Assembly (NCBI GenBank): GCA_001777915.1
Contig: MFFN01000007.1
Location: 1 to 64,000 of the forward strand
Direction of reading: 5' to 3'
DNA length: 64,000 nucleotides
Source of the DNA: Candidatus Edwardsbacteria bacterium RifOxyA12_full_54_48
GTDB lineage: Bacteria; Edwardsbacteria; AC1; EtOH8
The translations under genes and the position numbers were made by a program. Below, piece after piece: positions 43,399 to 52,147 of the stretch. The notes under the pieces are model-generated. The model was not told where the DNA came from and made no database searches. It worked only from the letters and a program-made list of their open reading frames with translations. Every line of letters starts with the position of its first letter. The stretch's first letter is position 1.

Positions 43399-43994
43399 GC
43401 CTAGATATCAAAGATCCCAAGATACAAATAACCATCGGCTTGATACTCTTCGGGCTGATTCTAGCCGGGTTATTCTTCAAGTTCAGCTATCAGCCTTCTC
43501 AAAAAAGAATTCAAGGGCTTTCTGTCGAGGAGGCCAAGCAGCGTCAGGAGCTTGAGCAGGTCCGGGCCGCCGTGGCCAGGCTCCCCGAATTGGAGGAGCA
43601 GTACAAGGCCCTGGAGAAAAAATGGGGAAAGGCTCAGGAGTTGCTGCCCACCGATAGCGAAATTCCCAGCCTGCTTAAAAAGATCACCAATGCCGGGATC
43701 GAATCAGGGGTAAGGTTCCTGGTTTTCAAGCCGGGGAAACTGGCCTCAGCCACCCAGCTTTCAGCGGCCATCCCGGTCACCATGTCGGTAATCGGCAATT
43801 TTGATCAGATAACCACCTTTATGGCCAAGCTGGGTAATTTGTCAAGAATTATAATTTCGTCAAATATAAAAATCAATCCTAATAATGATCCGATACGTAC
43901 CATTAAAGCCGATTTCACGGCCAATGCTTACGTATTCAAATCAGGAGGAGATCAAGCCAGTGCAAAAGCTAAAACTTCTCGCAAACCCAGGTAG
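43395..43994 (+). CDS. pilO: Type IV pilus assembly protein PilO
   Basis: 199 residues. A single membrane helix (about 13-31) is followed by a coiled coil (about 40-80) and a ferredoxin-like periplasmic domain (about 90-190). It pairs with PilN to form the inner-membrane alignment complex. The pilP start lies inside its 3' end. Confidence 0.92.
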   Translation: MSLDIKDPKIQITIGLILFGLILAGLFFKFSYQPSQKRIQGLSVEEAKQRQELEQVRAAVARLPELEEQYKALEKKWGKAQELLPTDSEIPSLLKKITNAGIESGVRFLVFKPGKLASATQLSAAIPVTMSVIGNFDQITTFMAKLGNLSRIIISSNIKINPNNDPIRTIKADFTANAYVFKSGGDQASAKAKTSRKPR

Positions 43995-44442
43995 CCTTTT
44001 AATTATCGTTTTGGCCCTGGCGTCTGTCGGCTATGCCGCAGACCCTCCAGCGGCTACCGGGACGATAGACCTGAAGGCGGCCGGTGAGGATACTCTTTTT
44101 AGAGCCCAGAACTATGTTTATGAACCAGCCGGACGAAGGGATCCTTTTAAATCCCTGGTCCAGAAAAAGGGCGAGGGTTCGGGGGTTACGGATGTCAGCA
44201 CTCTGGATGTGAGCAACATGACCCTCACCGGCATCATCTGGGGGCCTTCGGGAAGACTGGCTTTGATTAATGACACACAAGGCGTAGGTTATATAATCAA
44301 ACCCGGGGACCAGGTGATCGGCGGAAAGGTTTTTGCCATAACCGACTCTTCGGTGGTCTTCGAACAGGGCGATCCAGGAAGCACGGTAAAGTTTGTTGTT
44401 CCGTTAACTGAAAGTAAAAGCAAAGGGAGCAAAAGAAAATGA
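43960..44442 (+). CDS. pilP: Type IV pilus assembly protein PilP
   Basis: About 160 residues. I chose GTG 43960 because AGGAGGAG lies 9-11 bp upstream and it gives a clean signal peptide ending VGYAAD; longer upstream starts would lack one. No lipobox Cys is seen, unlike classical PilP. The body has YEPAGRRDPFKSLV and the beta domain LTGIIWGPSGRLALI, typical of PilP, which connects PilNO with the PilQ secretin. It overlaps pilO by 35 bp and pilQ by 4 bp. Confidence 0.88.
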   Translation: MQKLKLLANPGSLLIIVLALASVGYAADPPAATGTIDLKAAGEDTLFRAQNYVYEPAGRRDPFKSLVQKKGEGSGVTDVSTLDVSNMTLTGIIWGPSGRLALINDTQGVGYIIKPGDQVIGGKVFAITDSSVVFEQGDPGSTVKFVVPLTESKSKGSKRK

Positions 44443-46391
44443 GCTATCATAGAAGCAACAAAATGCTGCCGTTGGCCGTTGCGGCTCTGCTGTCAGTATT
44501 TTCCCTGGCCAATGCAGCCAAAGTGCTGGATATTGCGGTCAAGAAATCCGAAGGGGTCACCCAGGTGGTGATCACCGGGGACGATATCCTTGATTCCAAG
44601 GATTTCACCCTCAGCAATCCCGACCGGCTGGTGGTTGACATCAAGGGAGCCAGCATTGCCTTCGGCAATAAGACCATGACCGTCAACAAGGGCGGCATCA
44701 CCACCATCAGCACCAGCCAGTTCGACCGGGAGGGAGGGATCGCCAGGATCGTGATAGAGATGGGCATAAAGCCCAACTATCTGCTGATGACCGAAGAGAA
44801 TGACATCATTGTTGCCCTGACCACCAAAGACACCTCTCCCTTTGCCGAATGGAAGGCTAGCGCCGCTCCATCAGAGATGGCTGCAACGACTGCCCCCCAG
44901 ACCATGGTGCCGCCCAGCATGCCGGCTCCGCCGCCTCCGATGGTTGAGGAAACACCCGCCGCTCCGGTGGTGCCGGTGACCTCCACGCCGGCTCCCTCAA
45001 CGCCCACTCTGGTGATGGAAGAACAGCCGGCGGCCCCGGTGGTGCCGATGACTTCTACGCCGTCCGCACCCAGCACCCCTCCTCCGGTTATAGAGGAAGT
45101 GCCGGCTGCTCCGATCTACGCGGCAGCGCCCACCCCTCCGGAGAAAATGGCCCTTCCTGCAACGCCGATTCAGCCCAAGGCCGCCTATGTCGAACCGCAA
45201 AAGCCAAGATACCGTTCGGCCTCCTCCGGCGGCTTGTCGGGCGGCAGGTCTGTCTCCATGGAATTGGAGAATGCTGACGTTATAACTGTTTTAAGGGCCA
45301 TGGCCGAATACAGCGGCAAAAACCTGATCGTGGGCAACGATGTCAAGGGTTCGGTCAGCATGAGGCTGCATAACGTTCCCTGGGCCCGGGCCTTTGAGGA
45401 GATAGTCAAGGCTGCGGGGTTGGTGGTCGAGGAATCGGGCGGCATCATCAGGGTAATGAGCCCCAAACAGGCTACCGAAAACATGCGAATGAGAGAGCAG
45501 GGGCAGGAACTGGTCACTGTGGTATATCCCATAGAGTTTGCGGTAGCAAATGAGATCACCGGGTCCTTAAACAAGATCCTAAGCTCCCGGGGTTCCATCC
45601 AGGTTGACAAGCGCACCAATTCTCTGGTGATCAACGAAGTGTCCTTCAAGCAGACCGAGATAGCCGAACTGATCAGATTGTTGGATACTGCCACCCAGCA
45701 GGTGGAGATCATGGCCCGGATCGTGGATGTGGATATGGACGTGACCAAGGATCTGGGGATCAACTGGAACGTCTCCAATATCGCCAGCTATGATGCCAAT
45801 GCCGAGTTGCAGAACGCCAGCGTTCCCCAGCTACTGCCGGCTGGCACCAGGCCATCGATGACAGTGGGGACCATCCGCTCCTTCGCCCAGATATCGGCCA
45901 CCCTGTCGGTACTGGAGGCCAAGCGCAAAGCCAACACCATCTCCAATCCCCGGATCACCACGGTCAATAATAAAGAGGCCAAGATAGTGGGCGGTAAGAA
46001 GATACCGATCTCCCTAAGGGACGAAAGCGGCAACACCGTCACCCAGATGTACACCATCGGCATGGTGCTGACCACCACCCCCCATATCAATTCCTCGGAA
46101 AATGTGACCCTGGATGTCAAGACCGAGATCAGCGACCTGGATCCCACGGCCACCATCTTGGGCGGTGTGGTGATACTGACCAACGAGGCCAGCACCCAGA
46201 TAGTGCTGAACGACGGGGAGACGGCAGTGATCGGCGGATTGTTGCAGACCAAGGCCGGCAAATCCCAGAGCGGCATTCCCATTCTGATGGATATCCCGTT
46301 CATCGGCGCCCTGTTCAGATCTACCACCACCTCAACCGCCAAGCGTGAGATCCTGATATTCCTGACGCCCCATATTATAAAATCAAAATAA
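44439..46391 (+). CDS. pilQ: Type IV pilus secretin PilQ
   Basis: 650 residues. Signal peptide about 1-26 (ends ANAA). A single AMIN domain (about 28-125) binds the cell wall. A Pro/Ala-rich linker (about 145-250) has three copies of a VEE.PAAP..P..STP-type unit. An STN/secretin N0 and N1 region (about 270-420) includes LRAMAEYSGKNLIVG. The secretin barrel domain (about 440-648) includes NPRITTVNNKEAKIVGGKKI and ends PHIIKSK. It forms the outer-membrane gate for the pilus. It is last in the pilMNOPQ operon, before a terminator. Confidence 0.95.
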   Translation: MSYHRSNKMLPLAVAALLSVFSLANAAKVLDIAVKKSEGVTQVVITGDDILDSKDFTLSNPDRLVVDIKGASIAFGNKTMTVNKGGITTISTSQFDREGGIARIVIEMGIKPNYLLMTEENDIIVALTTKDTSPFAEWKASAAPSEMAATTAPQTMVPPSMPAPPPPMVEETPAAPVVPVTSTPAPSTPTLVMEEQPAAPVVPMTSTPSAPSTPPPVIEEVPAAPIYAAAPTPPEKMALPATPIQPKAAYVEPQKPRYRSASSGGLSGGRSVSMELENADVITVLRAMAEYSGKNLIVGNDVKGSVSMRLHNVPWARAFEEIVKAAGLVVEESGGIIRVMSPKQATENMRMREQGQELVTVVYPIEFAVANEITGSLNKILSSRGSIQVDKRTNSLVINEVSFKQTEIAELIRLLDTATQQVEIMARIVDVDMDVTKDLGINWNVSNIASYDANAELQNASVPQLLPAGTRPSMTVGTIRSFAQISATLSVLEAKRKANTISNPRITTVNNKEAKIVGGKKIPISLRDESGNTVTQMYTIGMVLTTTPHINSSENVTLDVKTEISDLDPTATILGGVVILTNEASTQIVLNDGETAVIGGLLQTKAGKSQSGIPILMDIPFIGALFRSTTTSTAKREILIFLTPHIIKSK

Positions 46392-46404
46392 CAGCCCAGA
46401 GCCT

Positions 46405-46444
46405 AAAAAAGAATCGTCCCGAACTGCTTCGGGACGATTCTTTT
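46405..46444. terminator. Bidirectional hairpin terminator after pilQ
   Basis: GAATCGTCCCGAA and TTCGGGACGATTC form a perfect 13-bp stem around CTGC, preceded by an A run and followed by TTTT. It separates pilQ from the convergent rpsT. Confidence 0.9.
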
Positions 46445-46461
46445 ATGAAATATAGATATGT

Positions 46462-46737
46462 TTATTCGGGCTGCTTTTTATTTACGGTCTTGGCCAAACG
46501 CGATTTCTGGCGGGCGGCGGTTCTTTTATGGATGGTGCCTTTCTTGGCGGCCAGATCTATCTCTGAATAGGCCGTTGACAGCAATTCGGGGGTTTTTCCC
46601 TCAACCTTGAATTTCTTGACCACCTTGCGCATCTTGGATTTTACGGCCGAGTTGCTTTTTCTGCGGGCCAAAGCCTGGCGGGCTCTTTTTGTAACCGAAC
46701 TTTTTTTCTTCTTAACCACCTTTTTGATCTCTGCCAC
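46462..46737 (-). CDS. rpsT: 30S ribosomal protein S20
   Basis: 91 residues, very basic, all-helical, with the S20 pattern RARQALARRKSNSAVKSKMR and KGTIHKRTAARQKSRLAK. Binds 16S rRNA early in small-subunit assembly. GGAGGAATT precedes the ATG. A weak promoter (TTGACT, 18 bp, TATTTT on the minus strand around 46794-46823) could drive it. Confidence 0.95.
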   Translation of the reverse strand: MAEIKKVVKKKKSSVTKRARQALARRKSNSAVKSKMRKVVKKFKVEGKTPELLSTAYSEIDLAAKKGTIHKRTAARQKSRLAKTVNKKQPE

Positions 46738-46779
46738 TTTAATTCCTCCAAATTTTATATGTTGTTGATAATTTTATGC

Positions 46780-46808
46780 TTTACAAACATATAAAAATAT
46801 CATATCAT
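46780..46808 (+). promoter_or_regulatory. Possible promoter for scpB
   Basis: TTTACA (46780-46785), 17 bp, TATCAT (46803-46808), each five of six matches, with the start near 46815. The region is AT-rich, so chance is possible. Confidence 0.35.
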
Positions 46809-46872
46809 TCATATAAAAGTCAAGCATTATATTTAAAATACAACCGGAAGCGAAAATTAAAGGACATGCTTA

Positions 46873-47586
46873 ATGGATAGAAATGAAGCCAAAAGGGTGA
46901 TTGAGGCCCTGCTATTCGCCACCGATACGCCGATAGCTCCGTCAAAATTAAAGTCCCTGCTGGGGGAGTTGGACCAAAAAATACTTCGGCAGCTGATGAC
47001 CGAGCTTAAGGTTGAATACGAGCGCGACGGCCATAGCTTTTCCCTGGTGGAGGTGGCCGGCGGATTTCAGATATATACCCGCCCGGAATACGCCAAATGG
47101 GTTCAGGAACTTTTCCGGGGCAAAAGGGCCTCCCGGCTGACGGCGGCGGCTCTGGAGACGCTGGCCATCATAGCCTACAAACAACCCATTATCAGGGGGG
47201 ATATAGAGGCTATCCGCGGGGTCAATGTCGACGGGGTGATGTCCACCCTGGCCGAGCGCAATTTGGTGGCGGTGGTGGGCCGTGACGAGCGTCCCGGGAA
47301 GCCGATATTGTACGGCACCACCCCGGAGTTCCTGCGGTATTTCGGCCTGGCCACCCTCTCGGACCTGCCAAAAATAGAGGAATTGGAAGAATATCTGAAG
47401 GAAAAAGAAGAGGAGCGGGAAAAGATAGATCAGGAGATAGACGCCGAACTGAGGAAGGACCAGATCCCGAACCACGGGGTGCAGGAGGAAGTGGCCTTCG
47501 ATAAGACGGAAGGGGGTCAGGAGCCGGTGCCGGATGAACCCATCCAGCAGGATACTATTCCCGGCCCGGCCGACCCCGTTGAATAG
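46873..47586 (+). CDS. scpB: Segregation and condensation protein B
   Basis: 237 residues. Two winged-helix domains with EAKRVIEALLFATDTPI, ALETLAIIAYKQPIIRGDIE and GRPGKPILYGTTPEFL-like conserved text (here ERPGKPILYGTTPEFLRYFG). ScpB dimers work with ScpA and Smc in chromosome segregation. A low-complexity acidic tail (about 180-237) is an addition. No scpA is next to it. Confidence 0.94.
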   Translation: MDRNEAKRVIEALLFATDTPIAPSKLKSLLGELDQKILRQLMTELKVEYERDGHSFSLVEVAGGFQIYTRPEYAKWVQELFRGKRASRLTAAALETLAIIAYKQPIIRGDIEAIRGVNVDGVMSTLAERNLVAVVGRDERPGKPILYGTTPEFLRYFGLATLSDLPKIEELEEYLKEKEEEREKIDQEIDAELRKDQIPNHGVQEEVAFDKTEGGQEPVPDEPIQQDTIPGPADPVE

Positions 47587-47611
47587 CTGCCCAAGGGGGC
47601 TAGATCACCAG

Positions 47612-48418
47612 TTAGGTCCGTTTGTCGAGGATAGCCAGTTTCTTTAGTTTTGACGGGGAGCCCTCTTCCACGGCGCAGTCCAAATCATGAATGCGGAATT
47701 TTTCCCCGGGCAGGGGTATCCGTTGCAGTTTTTCCAGAATATATCCCGCTAGCGTATGGGCCTGGCTTTCCATGTTTAGTTTGAACAACTCCTGAAATTT
47801 GTCCAAAGGGATACCGGCGTCCACCAGGTAATGGCCATTCTCCATCAGCCGGTATTGTCGGAGCTCCACATTATACTCGTCATAAAGCTCCCCGACTATT
47901 TGTTCCACCAGGTCCTCGGTGGTTATCATCCCCGACGGGATGCCGTACTCATCTATGGTGATGGCGATCGAGATATTGCGTTTTTGGAATTCCGACAGGG
48001 CCTGGGCCACTTTCATAGTCTGGGGAAAATAATTGGGCAGACGAATGAATTCCACGGCCCTTATATTTTTGGCCGAACGATGCCAGAAACGCAACAACTC
48101 TTTTACGTGTATGATCCCGATGATATTATCCTGATCGGTGTCATATACCGGAAGGCGCGAGAAACCCCATTGTAAAAACGCGTCCACGATCTGGCCCATG
48201 GTGGCCGAGGCTTCCAGGCACACCATCTGCGATTTTGGTATCATGATAGAGGATATCGGGGTATCGGCCAGGTTCAGTATCCTCCGCATCATGGACCCCT
48301 CCTCCTTGGAGAGGACCTGATGCTGCATGGCGCGGGTCAGCAGGGCCTGCAGTTGATGGTGGGACAGCTCCGGCTGGCGCTTGAAATATTTATGTATGAT
48401 CTTTAGAATATCAGACAT
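47612..48418 (-). CDS. CBS-pair / CorC-HlyC domain protein
   Basis: 268 residues, cytosolic. The CBS pair (about 55-180) contains IMIPKSQMVCLEA, SRLPVYDTDQDNIIGIIHVK and DEYGIPSGMITTEDLVEQIV. The C-terminal CorC/HlyC transporter-associated domain (about 195-260) includes AGYILEKLQRIPLPGEKF. The N-terminal DUF21 membrane domain of hemolysin-C/CorB proteins is absent, as in CorC itself. Role probably in metal-ion homeostasis. Its start overlaps the end of the DUF502 gene by 8 bp. Confidence 0.88.
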   Translation of the reverse strand: MSDILKIIHKYFKRQPELSHHQLQALLTRAMQHQVLSKEEGSMMRRILNLADTPISSIMIPKSQMVCLEASATMGQIVDAFLQWGFSRLPVYDTDQDNIIGIIHVKELLRFWHRSAKNIRAVEFIRLPNYFPQTMKVAQALSEFQKRNISIAITIDEYGIPSGMITTEDLVEQIVGELYDEYNVELRQYRLMENGHYLVDAGIPLDKFQELFKLNMESQAHTLAGYILEKLQRIPLPGEKFRIHDLDCAVEEGSPSKLKKLAILDKRT

Positions 48419-49067
48419 CTTGGTCCAGGGAGGTTAGTATTTTCAGCCCCTGAGGCGAGACCATGCCCCCCGAAACTATTAATTTTATGGCTTCCTCCAC
48501 GGTAAGGCTTACCCGGAACAGCCGCTTCAGGGGAACGACCATCACCCGGCCTCCGGTGGGATTGGGGGTGTTGGGCAGGTAAACCGAGTAACCCTTTTGA
48601 TCCTGCTGCATATCCCACAGGACCTCCGAGGTGAGAAAGCCCAAGGCATAGGTGCCGGGGCGGGGGTACTCCACCGCCACCACTTCACGGAAGGCATATT
48701 TGTTGGTGAAGAAATTATCGGTGAACTGCCGGGTGGTGCCGTAGATTATTCTGACCAGGGGGATCCTGGTCAGAATATTCTCCCAGAACCTCAATAGGCG
48801 CCTTCCCAGCAGGTGCGAGGCCAGCAGGCCCACCAGGTAGATCAGGCCGACCAATAAAATAAAACCGATGCCCCAGCGGGCGATCTGGGGAAGGGTCTGG
48901 AGATAGGGGATGTAGATCAGCAGTTCGCCGAACAACCGCCCGCTCCATTTGAACAGCTGCCAGCAGAGATAGGCGGTCAGCCCCACCGGCAGTATGGCCA
49001 CCAGGCCGGCCAGGAAGTTGTTCTTGAAACGGCCCTGGGCCGTTTTGGGCGGTGATAAAATATCCAT
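48411..49067 (-). CDS. DUF502 family membrane protein
   Basis: 218 residues. Membrane segments lie at about 17-38 and 63-88. Conserved DUF502 features include FLAGLVAILPVGLTAYL, then RIPLVRIIYGTTRQFTDNFF and PNPTGGRVMVVP. The function of the family is unknown; plant and bacterial members sit in membranes. The gene overlaps the CBS protein gene downstream by 8 bp, and only 43 bp separate it from the divergent ABC exporter. Confidence 0.9.
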   Translation of the reverse strand: MDILSPPKTAQGRFKNNFLAGLVAILPVGLTAYLCWQLFKWSGRLFGELLIYIPYLQTLPQIARWGIGFILLVGLIYLVGLLASHLLGRRLLRFWENILTRIPLVRIIYGTTRQFTDNFFTNKYAFREVVAVEYPRPGTYALGFLTSEVLWDMQQDQKGYSVYLPNTPNPTGGRVMVVPLKRLFRVSLTVEEAIKLIVSGGMVSPQGLKILTSLDQDV

Positions 49068-49110
49068 ATCTCAAAAATATCATAAAAAATCAATAAGGTC
49101 AAGAAATATT

Positions 49111-50976
49111 ATGCGTCTTTATCTGCGGTTGTTGAGCTACCTGGGGCCCTACAAAAAACAGTTCGCCCTGTCCATTGTCTGCATGATGTTCCTGGCCCTG
49201 TTCTCGGGGGCTTCGCTGGGGGTGATCGCCCCGTTCATGAAGGTGCTGTTCCTCCAGCCGGAGCAGGCCGCCCAGCAGACGGCAAAGATAGGCTTTCCCT
49301 CGGGCTTTAGCGGTTCATTGGAGCAGATCAAGAACTGGTTCCTGTGGTGGCTGACCAGCGGGGGCCGGATCTCCGGGATAGCCAAGCTGTGCTGGATAAT
49401 ACTGGCGGTGTTCTTTGTCAAGAACCTGTTCAACTACCTGCAGCGCCTGCTGACGGTGCATATCGAGCAGCACATCACCATGGACATCCGCAACCAGATG
49501 TACGGCCACCTCCAGCAGCTGTCGCTGGGCTATTTCCAGCGCAACAAGGTGGGGCAGGTGGTCTCCCGGCTGACCAACGACGTCAACATGGTGCGGGGAG
49601 CCATCACCGAGGGGTCGCTGTCCATCGTCAGGCAGTCTCTCCAGGTGCTGGTCTATCTGGCCATCGTGATTATCGCGGCCTGGAAACTGTCGCTGATCGC
49701 CATGCTGGTGCTGCCCGGCTGCCTGCTGCTGATCACCCTCATCGGACGGCGCCTGAGGAAAAGGGGCCGGCAGCTGCAGGAGAGGATAGCCGACCTGACC
49801 GCGGTGGTGACCGAGACCATCGCCGGGATCCGCCTGGTGAAGACCTTTGCCGCCGAGGAATACGAGAAGCAGAAATTCACCAGATACAACCGGGATTATT
49901 ACCGGACTATCTTCCGTTTCGAGACCATGTCCGCCCTGTCCTCTCCCCTGACCGAATATCTGGGGGCGGCGGTGGGGGTGCTGATCATCTGGGTGGCCAA
50001 GGATTACATCGCCGGAGCCGACGCCCTCAGTCCCGAAAGGTTCTTCGTGTTCCTGGCGGCGGCCTTCTCCATGATCCAGCCGCTCAACGGGCTGGCCAGC
50101 GTCAACTCCACGGTGCAGCAGGGCCTGGCGGCCTCGGAGAGGATCTTCGGCCTGCTGGACCAGGCCCCGGAGGTCATCGATCAGCCCGGAGCCGCCGTGG
50201 TGGATGAATTCCGCCAATCCATAAAATTCAGGCAGATGGATTTTGCCTACAGCCCCCATCCGGCCATCGCCCCGGAAACAGCCGGGCAGTCCCCGGAGCT
50301 GGTCCTCAGGGGCATCGACCTGGAGATCATGCGGGGGGAGATGCTGGCCCTGGTGGGGCCGTCGGGGGCCGGCAAATCCACCCTGGTGGATCTGATCCCG
50401 CGGTTCTACGATCCGGTCAAAGGGGCGATCTACCTGGATGGAAAGAATCTGCGGGAGCTGGACTCGAAATCGCTGCGCCAGCTGATGGGCATCGTGGGCC
50501 AGGAGACCATTCTGTTCCACGACACCATATTCAACAATATCGCCTACGGCAAGCGGGATGCCACCCAGCAGCAGGTGGAGGAGGCCGCCAAGGCCGCCAA
50601 CGCCCATGAATTTGTATCCCAGATGCCGGAGGGCTACCAGACCGTCATCGGGGAGCGGGGGGTCAGGCTCTCGGGCGGGGAACGCCAGCGGATATCCATC
50701 GCCCGGGCCATCCTGAAGAACCCGCCCATCCTGATATTCGACGAGGCCACCTCGGCCCTGGACGCCCATTCGGAGGTGCTGGTGCAGCAGGCCATCGACC
50801 GTCTGATGTCCAACCGCACCGCCATAGTGATAGCCCACCGGCTGTCCACCGTCCAGCGGGCCGACCGGATAGTGGTGCTGGACCAGGGGCGGATCATGGA
50901 GATGGGGAAACACCAGAAATTGCTGGAAAAACGGGGCCTGTACTGGAAACTTTACAATATCCAATTCAACAAATAG
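49111..50976 (+). CDS. ABC exporter, MsbA-like (membrane domain fused to ATPase)
   Basis: 621 residues. Six membrane helices (about 15-340) are followed by the nucleotide-binding domain: Walker A GPSGAGKST near 415, signature LSGGERQR near 520, Walker B ILIFDEATSALD and the switch His in IVIAHRLSTVQRADRI. It probably flips lipid A-core or another lipid, given the heptosyltransferase-family gene 19 bp downstream; drug export is the alternative. ATG 49111 is chosen since the exporter homology begins there (MRLYLRLLSYLGPYKKQF) and AAGGT lies upstream. Confidence 0.9.
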   Translation: MRLYLRLLSYLGPYKKQFALSIVCMMFLALFSGASLGVIAPFMKVLFLQPEQAAQQTAKIGFPSGFSGSLEQIKNWFLWWLTSGGRISGIAKLCWIILAVFFVKNLFNYLQRLLTVHIEQHITMDIRNQMYGHLQQLSLGYFQRNKVGQVVSRLTNDVNMVRGAITEGSLSIVRQSLQVLVYLAIVIIAAWKLSLIAMLVLPGCLLLITLIGRRLRKRGRQLQERIADLTAVVTETIAGIRLVKTFAAEEYEKQKFTRYNRDYYRTIFRFETMSALSSPLTEYLGAAVGVLIIWVAKDYIAGADALSPERFFVFLAAAFSMIQPLNGLASVNSTVQQGLAASERIFGLLDQAPEVIDQPGAAVVDEFRQSIKFRQMDFAYSPHPAIAPETAGQSPELVLRGIDLEIMRGEMLALVGPSGAGKSTLVDLIPRFYDPVKGAIYLDGKNLRELDSKSLRQLMGIVGQETILFHDTIFNNIAYGKRDATQQQVEEAAKAANAHEFVSQMPEGYQTVIGERGVRLSGGERQRISIARAILKNPPILIFDEATSALDAHSEVLVQQAIDRLMSNRTAIVIAHRLSTVQRADRIVVLDQGRIMEMGKHQKLLEKRGLYWKLYNIQFNK

Positions 50977-50995
50977 GAGGCCAGCCAATAGCGAT

Positions 50996-52102
50996 ATGAG
51001 GCTGCCGGCAGTGGAGAAATATTTTAAGGCCGCCCTGCTTAAGGCCCTGGGGCTGCTGCTGCCTGACCGGCGTCACCAAGCCCGGGAGGTGGACCTTTCC
51101 CTGATCAGGCGGGTGATAGTGATCCGCCAGCATGACCAGCTGGGGGACCTGCTGCTTTCCACCCCGGCCTTCCGGGCCCTCCGGCAGGCCCTGCCCCAGG
51201 CCCAGATCACCGTGGTGGCCCGGCAGTACACCTATCGGGTGCTGGAGCACAATCCCGACATCGATCGGATCCTGGTCTTTCCGGAAAAATTATATCAGGC
51301 CACCCCGGCCAAGCTGTGGAGGCTGTGGCAGGGCCTGAGGCAGGGTTGCGACCTGGCGGTGGTGCTCAACACCATCTCCCATTCTCTGTCCAGCGATATT
51401 TTGGCCCGTCTTACCGGGGCCAGATATATTTTGGGCTCGGCCGAAAACCCCTTCCCGGGGGCCCGGCCAAATTTGTTTTACAACCTGCTGGCTCCCGGCT
51501 TTGGGGAGCGGGTTCACGAGACCCGCCGCAACCTGAGGATCCTGGAATACCTGAACATCAGAACCAAAGATATGGGAGAGAGCTGTGCCCTATCGCCCCA
51601 GGAGGAGGAACAGGGCCGGGACATCCTTTACAAGAATCACATCATGCCGGAGCGGACGGTGGGCATCCATCTGGGGGCCTATAATGTCTGCAACCGCTGG
51701 CCTTATCAGAACTACGCCGCCCTGGCCGACTGGCTGGTCAAGGATTTCGGGTTTCAGGTGGCGGTCTTCTGGGGGCCGGGGGAGGATGAGCTGGGGGAGA
51801 GGTTCCTGGGGCTGGTGAAGGGCGATGTCAAGGTACTGTCCGGGCTGGACATCCGCCAGCTGGCCTCGGTGATGAAACCGCTGAGGCTGATGGTCTGCAA
51901 CGACACCGGGGTGATGCACCTTTCCGCGGCGCTGGGCACCCCCACCTTCGCCATCTTCGGGCGCAGCGAGCCGGAGTTCTGGCGGCCCTTGAACAGGAAT
52001 TTCTACGGGGTCCGGGGGCTGGACAAAACCTGCGCTTCGGCCGAGCTGGAGGTGGTCCAGTCGGGCATAAAAAGGATGCTGTCCCGCAGGGATCTCTTCT
52101 AA
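50996..52102 (+). CDS. Glycosyltransferase family 9 (heptosyltransferase-like)
   Basis: 368 residues, cytosolic or membrane-associated. It adds a sugar, often ADP-heptose, to the LPS core. The N-terminal domain has VIRQHDQLGDLLLSTPAFRA (GDxLLxxP motif) and ARQYTYRVLEHNPDIDRILV. The donor domain has VGIHLGAYNVCNRWPYQNYA and VCNDTGVMHLSAALGTPTFA, the hallmark DTGxMHxAAA-like loop. It follows the MsbA-like exporter in one orientation, supporting an envelope role. Confidence 0.9.
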   Translation: MRLPAVEKYFKAALLKALGLLLPDRRHQAREVDLSLIRRVIVIRQHDQLGDLLLSTPAFRALRQALPQAQITVVARQYTYRVLEHNPDIDRILVFPEKLYQATPAKLWRLWQGLRQGCDLAVVLNTISHSLSSDILARLTGARYILGSAENPFPGARPNLFYNLLAPGFGERVHETRRNLRILEYLNIRTKDMGESCALSPQEEEQGRDILYKNHIMPERTVGIHLGAYNVCNRWPYQNYAALADWLVKDFGFQVAVFWGPGEDELGERFLGLVKGDVKVLSGLDIRQLASVMKPLRLMVCNDTGVMHLSAALGTPTFAIFGRSEPEFWRPLNRNFYGVRGLDKTCASAELEVVQSGIKRMLSRRDLF

Positions 52103-52120
52103 ATTGAACAGATACAAACG

Positions 52121-52146
52121 AAAAGGGCCGGAAAACCGGCCCTTTT
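52121..52146. terminator. Bidirectional hairpin terminator
   Basis: AAAAGGGCCGG and CCGGCCCTTTT form an 11-bp stem around AAAA, between the convergent glycosyltransferase and nuclease genes. Confidence 0.88.
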
Positions 52147-52147
52147 G

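Noticed and set aside
49315-50988. 557-codon minus-strand open frame opposite the ABC exporter
   Set aside because: It mirrors the codon structure of the well-supported ABC exporter gene. It has no motif and no promoter.
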